Below the pieces are notes generated by a model. That model was not told the origin of the DNA. It did not search any database and was given only the letters and a program-made list of their open reading frames with translations. Made by a program: the position numbers and the translations under genes. Shown here in pieces: positions 63,082-64,000 of a stretch of 64,000 nucleotides of DNA. The first letter of the stretch is position 1, and the number at the start of each line of letters is the position of its first letter. The stretch lies in NCBI RefSeq assembly GCF_020144925.1, contig NZ_NSLC01000011.1, positions 1 through 64,000 of the forward strand. Reading direction: 5' to 3'. Origin of the DNA: Afifella sp. IM 167. Lineage in GTDB: Bacteria; Pseudomonadota; Alphaproteobacteria; Rhizobiales; Afifellaceae.

Positions 63082-64000
63082 ATGACCAAAACGAAGATCA
63101 CACGCCGCGCGGTGCTGCAGGGCATCTCCGTAAGCACGGCCGCCCTTGCCATGCCCGCCGTCTGGCGTCCCGCCCGGGCCGCGCAGAGCCTCGTCATCTC
63201 CGATCCCGGCGGCGTCTACACCCGCGCCTGGACCGCCGCCTACTACGAGCCCTTCGCCAAGGAGACCGGCATCGACATCGTCCCGGTCGTCCGGCGCTCC
63301 AACCCCTCCGCCGAGTTCAAGGCGCAGGTGGAGACCGGCAACTATAACTGGGATGTCAGCGGCGGCGTGAACTCCGACGTGGCGGACCTCGTCGCCTCCC
63401 AGGGCCTTACCGAACCGCTCGACCTCAGCGGCGAGGCGATGGGACAGATCCCCGACGACATGAAGTCCGAGCATTATCTCGCGGACAGCATCGTCACGTT
63501 CGTCCTCGCCTATCGGACGGACGCCTTCCCGAACGGGCTCACATCCTTTGCCGACATCTGGGACCTTGAGGCCTATCCGGGACGCAGGGCGCTGCGGCGT
63601 CTCGCCCGCGACACGGTCGAGATCGCACTGCGTGCCGACGGCGTGCCGGGCGGCGATGAGATCTACCAGGTGCTGTCCACGGAAGACGGCTGGAAGCGCG
63701 CCTTCGCCAAGCTCGACGAGATCAAGCCGCACGTGCAGGTGTGGTGGGATTCCTCACCGCAGAGCGCCCAGCTTCTGCAGAACGGCGAGGTGGACATCTG
63801 TCCTGCCTTCAATGCCCGGGCGCAGTCCGCCGCCGATGCCGGCGCGCCGGTCGACATCAACTGGAACCAAGGATTCTACAGCGCAACGGGCTGGTGCATC
63901 CCCAAAGGCACGCCCAAGGCCGACCTCGCCCGCGAGTTCGTGAAGTTCTGCGCCAATCCCGAGCGCCAGGCGGCGGTTACAGAGATGCTGCCGAACGGCC
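63082..64000 (+). CDS. PotD-like ABC substrate-binding protein (cut by window edge)
   Basis: The frame is open to the end of the window, giving 306 residues so far. It has a twin-arginine type signal (TKITRRAVLQGISVSTAALA, cleavage near ARAAQS). The bacterial extracellular solute-binding pattern follows (LVISDPGGVYTRAWTAAYYE, FAKETGIDIVPVVR, YNWDVSGGVNSDVADLVA). It differs from PotF of this window, so another amine or a small organic ligand is possible. GAGGAAG lies 9 bases before ATG 63082. Confidence 0.85.
   Translation, partial: MTKTKITRRAVLQGISVSTAALAMPAVWRPARAAQSLVISDPGGVYTRAWTAAYYEPFAKETGIDIVPVVRRSNPSAEFKAQVETGNYNWDVSGGVNSDVADLVASQGLTEPLDLSGEAMGQIPDDMKSEHYLADSIVTFVLAYRTDAFPNGLTSFADIWDLEAYPGRRALRRLARDTVEIALRADGVPGGDEIYQVLSTEDGWKRAFAKLDEIKPHVQVWWDSSPQSAQLLQNGEVDICPAFNARAQSAADAGAPVDINWNQGFYSATGWCIPKGTPKADLAREFVKFCANPERQAAVTEMLPNG

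Noticed and set aside
52000-64000. Integrative element or genomic island
   Set aside because: A tRNA and a degenerate 3' repeat are present, but there is no integrase, transposase or conjugation gene in view and base composition is like the rest; kept only as a finding to check.

Overview
The window is high-GC DNA of ordinary chromosomal character. It suggests an alphaproteobacterium of the order Hyphomicrobiales (Rhizobiales). The reasons are an Irr-type iron box, an ScfR-type regulator divergent from isocitrate lyase, a BA14K-family protein, and the block murA - DUF2948 - hisD - UPF0262 - phosphatase - infA - maf - yacG - tRNA-Phe, which is typical of that order. I cannot assign a genus. 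I see no phage, insertion sequence or CRISPR array.

Layout. 1-1770: end of a nickel/cobalt ECF transporter (nikL end, nikQ, nikO). 1777-5346: a DsrE-like periplasmic protein and an iron(III) ABC importer (binding protein and fused permease, no ATPase gene) behind an Irr-like box. 5510-6345: a VWA7/Het-C-like protein whose beginning may be broken. 6350-10208: acetoacetyl-CoA synthetase and an AsmA protein. 10224-14669: potFG-x-HI polyamine importer with an extra membrane-protein gene. 14808-17738: ScfR-like regulator divergent from aceA. 18788-22577: CecR-type regulator with an export system (lipoprotein adaptor, ATPase, permease). 22734-26921: a MipA-like outer-membrane protein, puuA and puuB (gamma-glutamylated polyamine catabolism), and a DUF4112 protein.

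26906-42508 is a complete purine-to-glyoxylate pathway. A ten-gene leftward run (uraH, xdhA, xdhB, xdhC, a BMP-type nucleoside/purine ABC importer of four genes, puuD, guaD) faces away from a rightward puuE-uraD fusion, allantoicase and ureidoglycolate lyase. Together they take up purines and convert guanine, through xanthine, urate, 5-hydroxyisourate, OHCU, allantoin, allantoate and ureidoglycolate, to glyoxylate and urea. The nickel transporter at the left edge would suit a urease that uses the urea, but no urease gene is in view.

42647-45475 holds two pterin genes (folB-like, phhB), a BA14K protein and a globin-coupled chemoreceptor. 45621-51891 is the conserved housekeeping block flanked by tRNA-Thr and tRNA-Phe. 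From 52.1 kb, just past tRNA-Phe, the content changes to accessory transport. A leftward ribose-type ABC importer contains an unusual permease fused to a strictosidine-synthase-like beta-propeller, next to a stand-alone propeller paralogue. A LysR gene then stands divergent from a second spermidine/putrescine-type importer that runs off the right edge. The fused permease-propeller operon is the most unusual system in the window.
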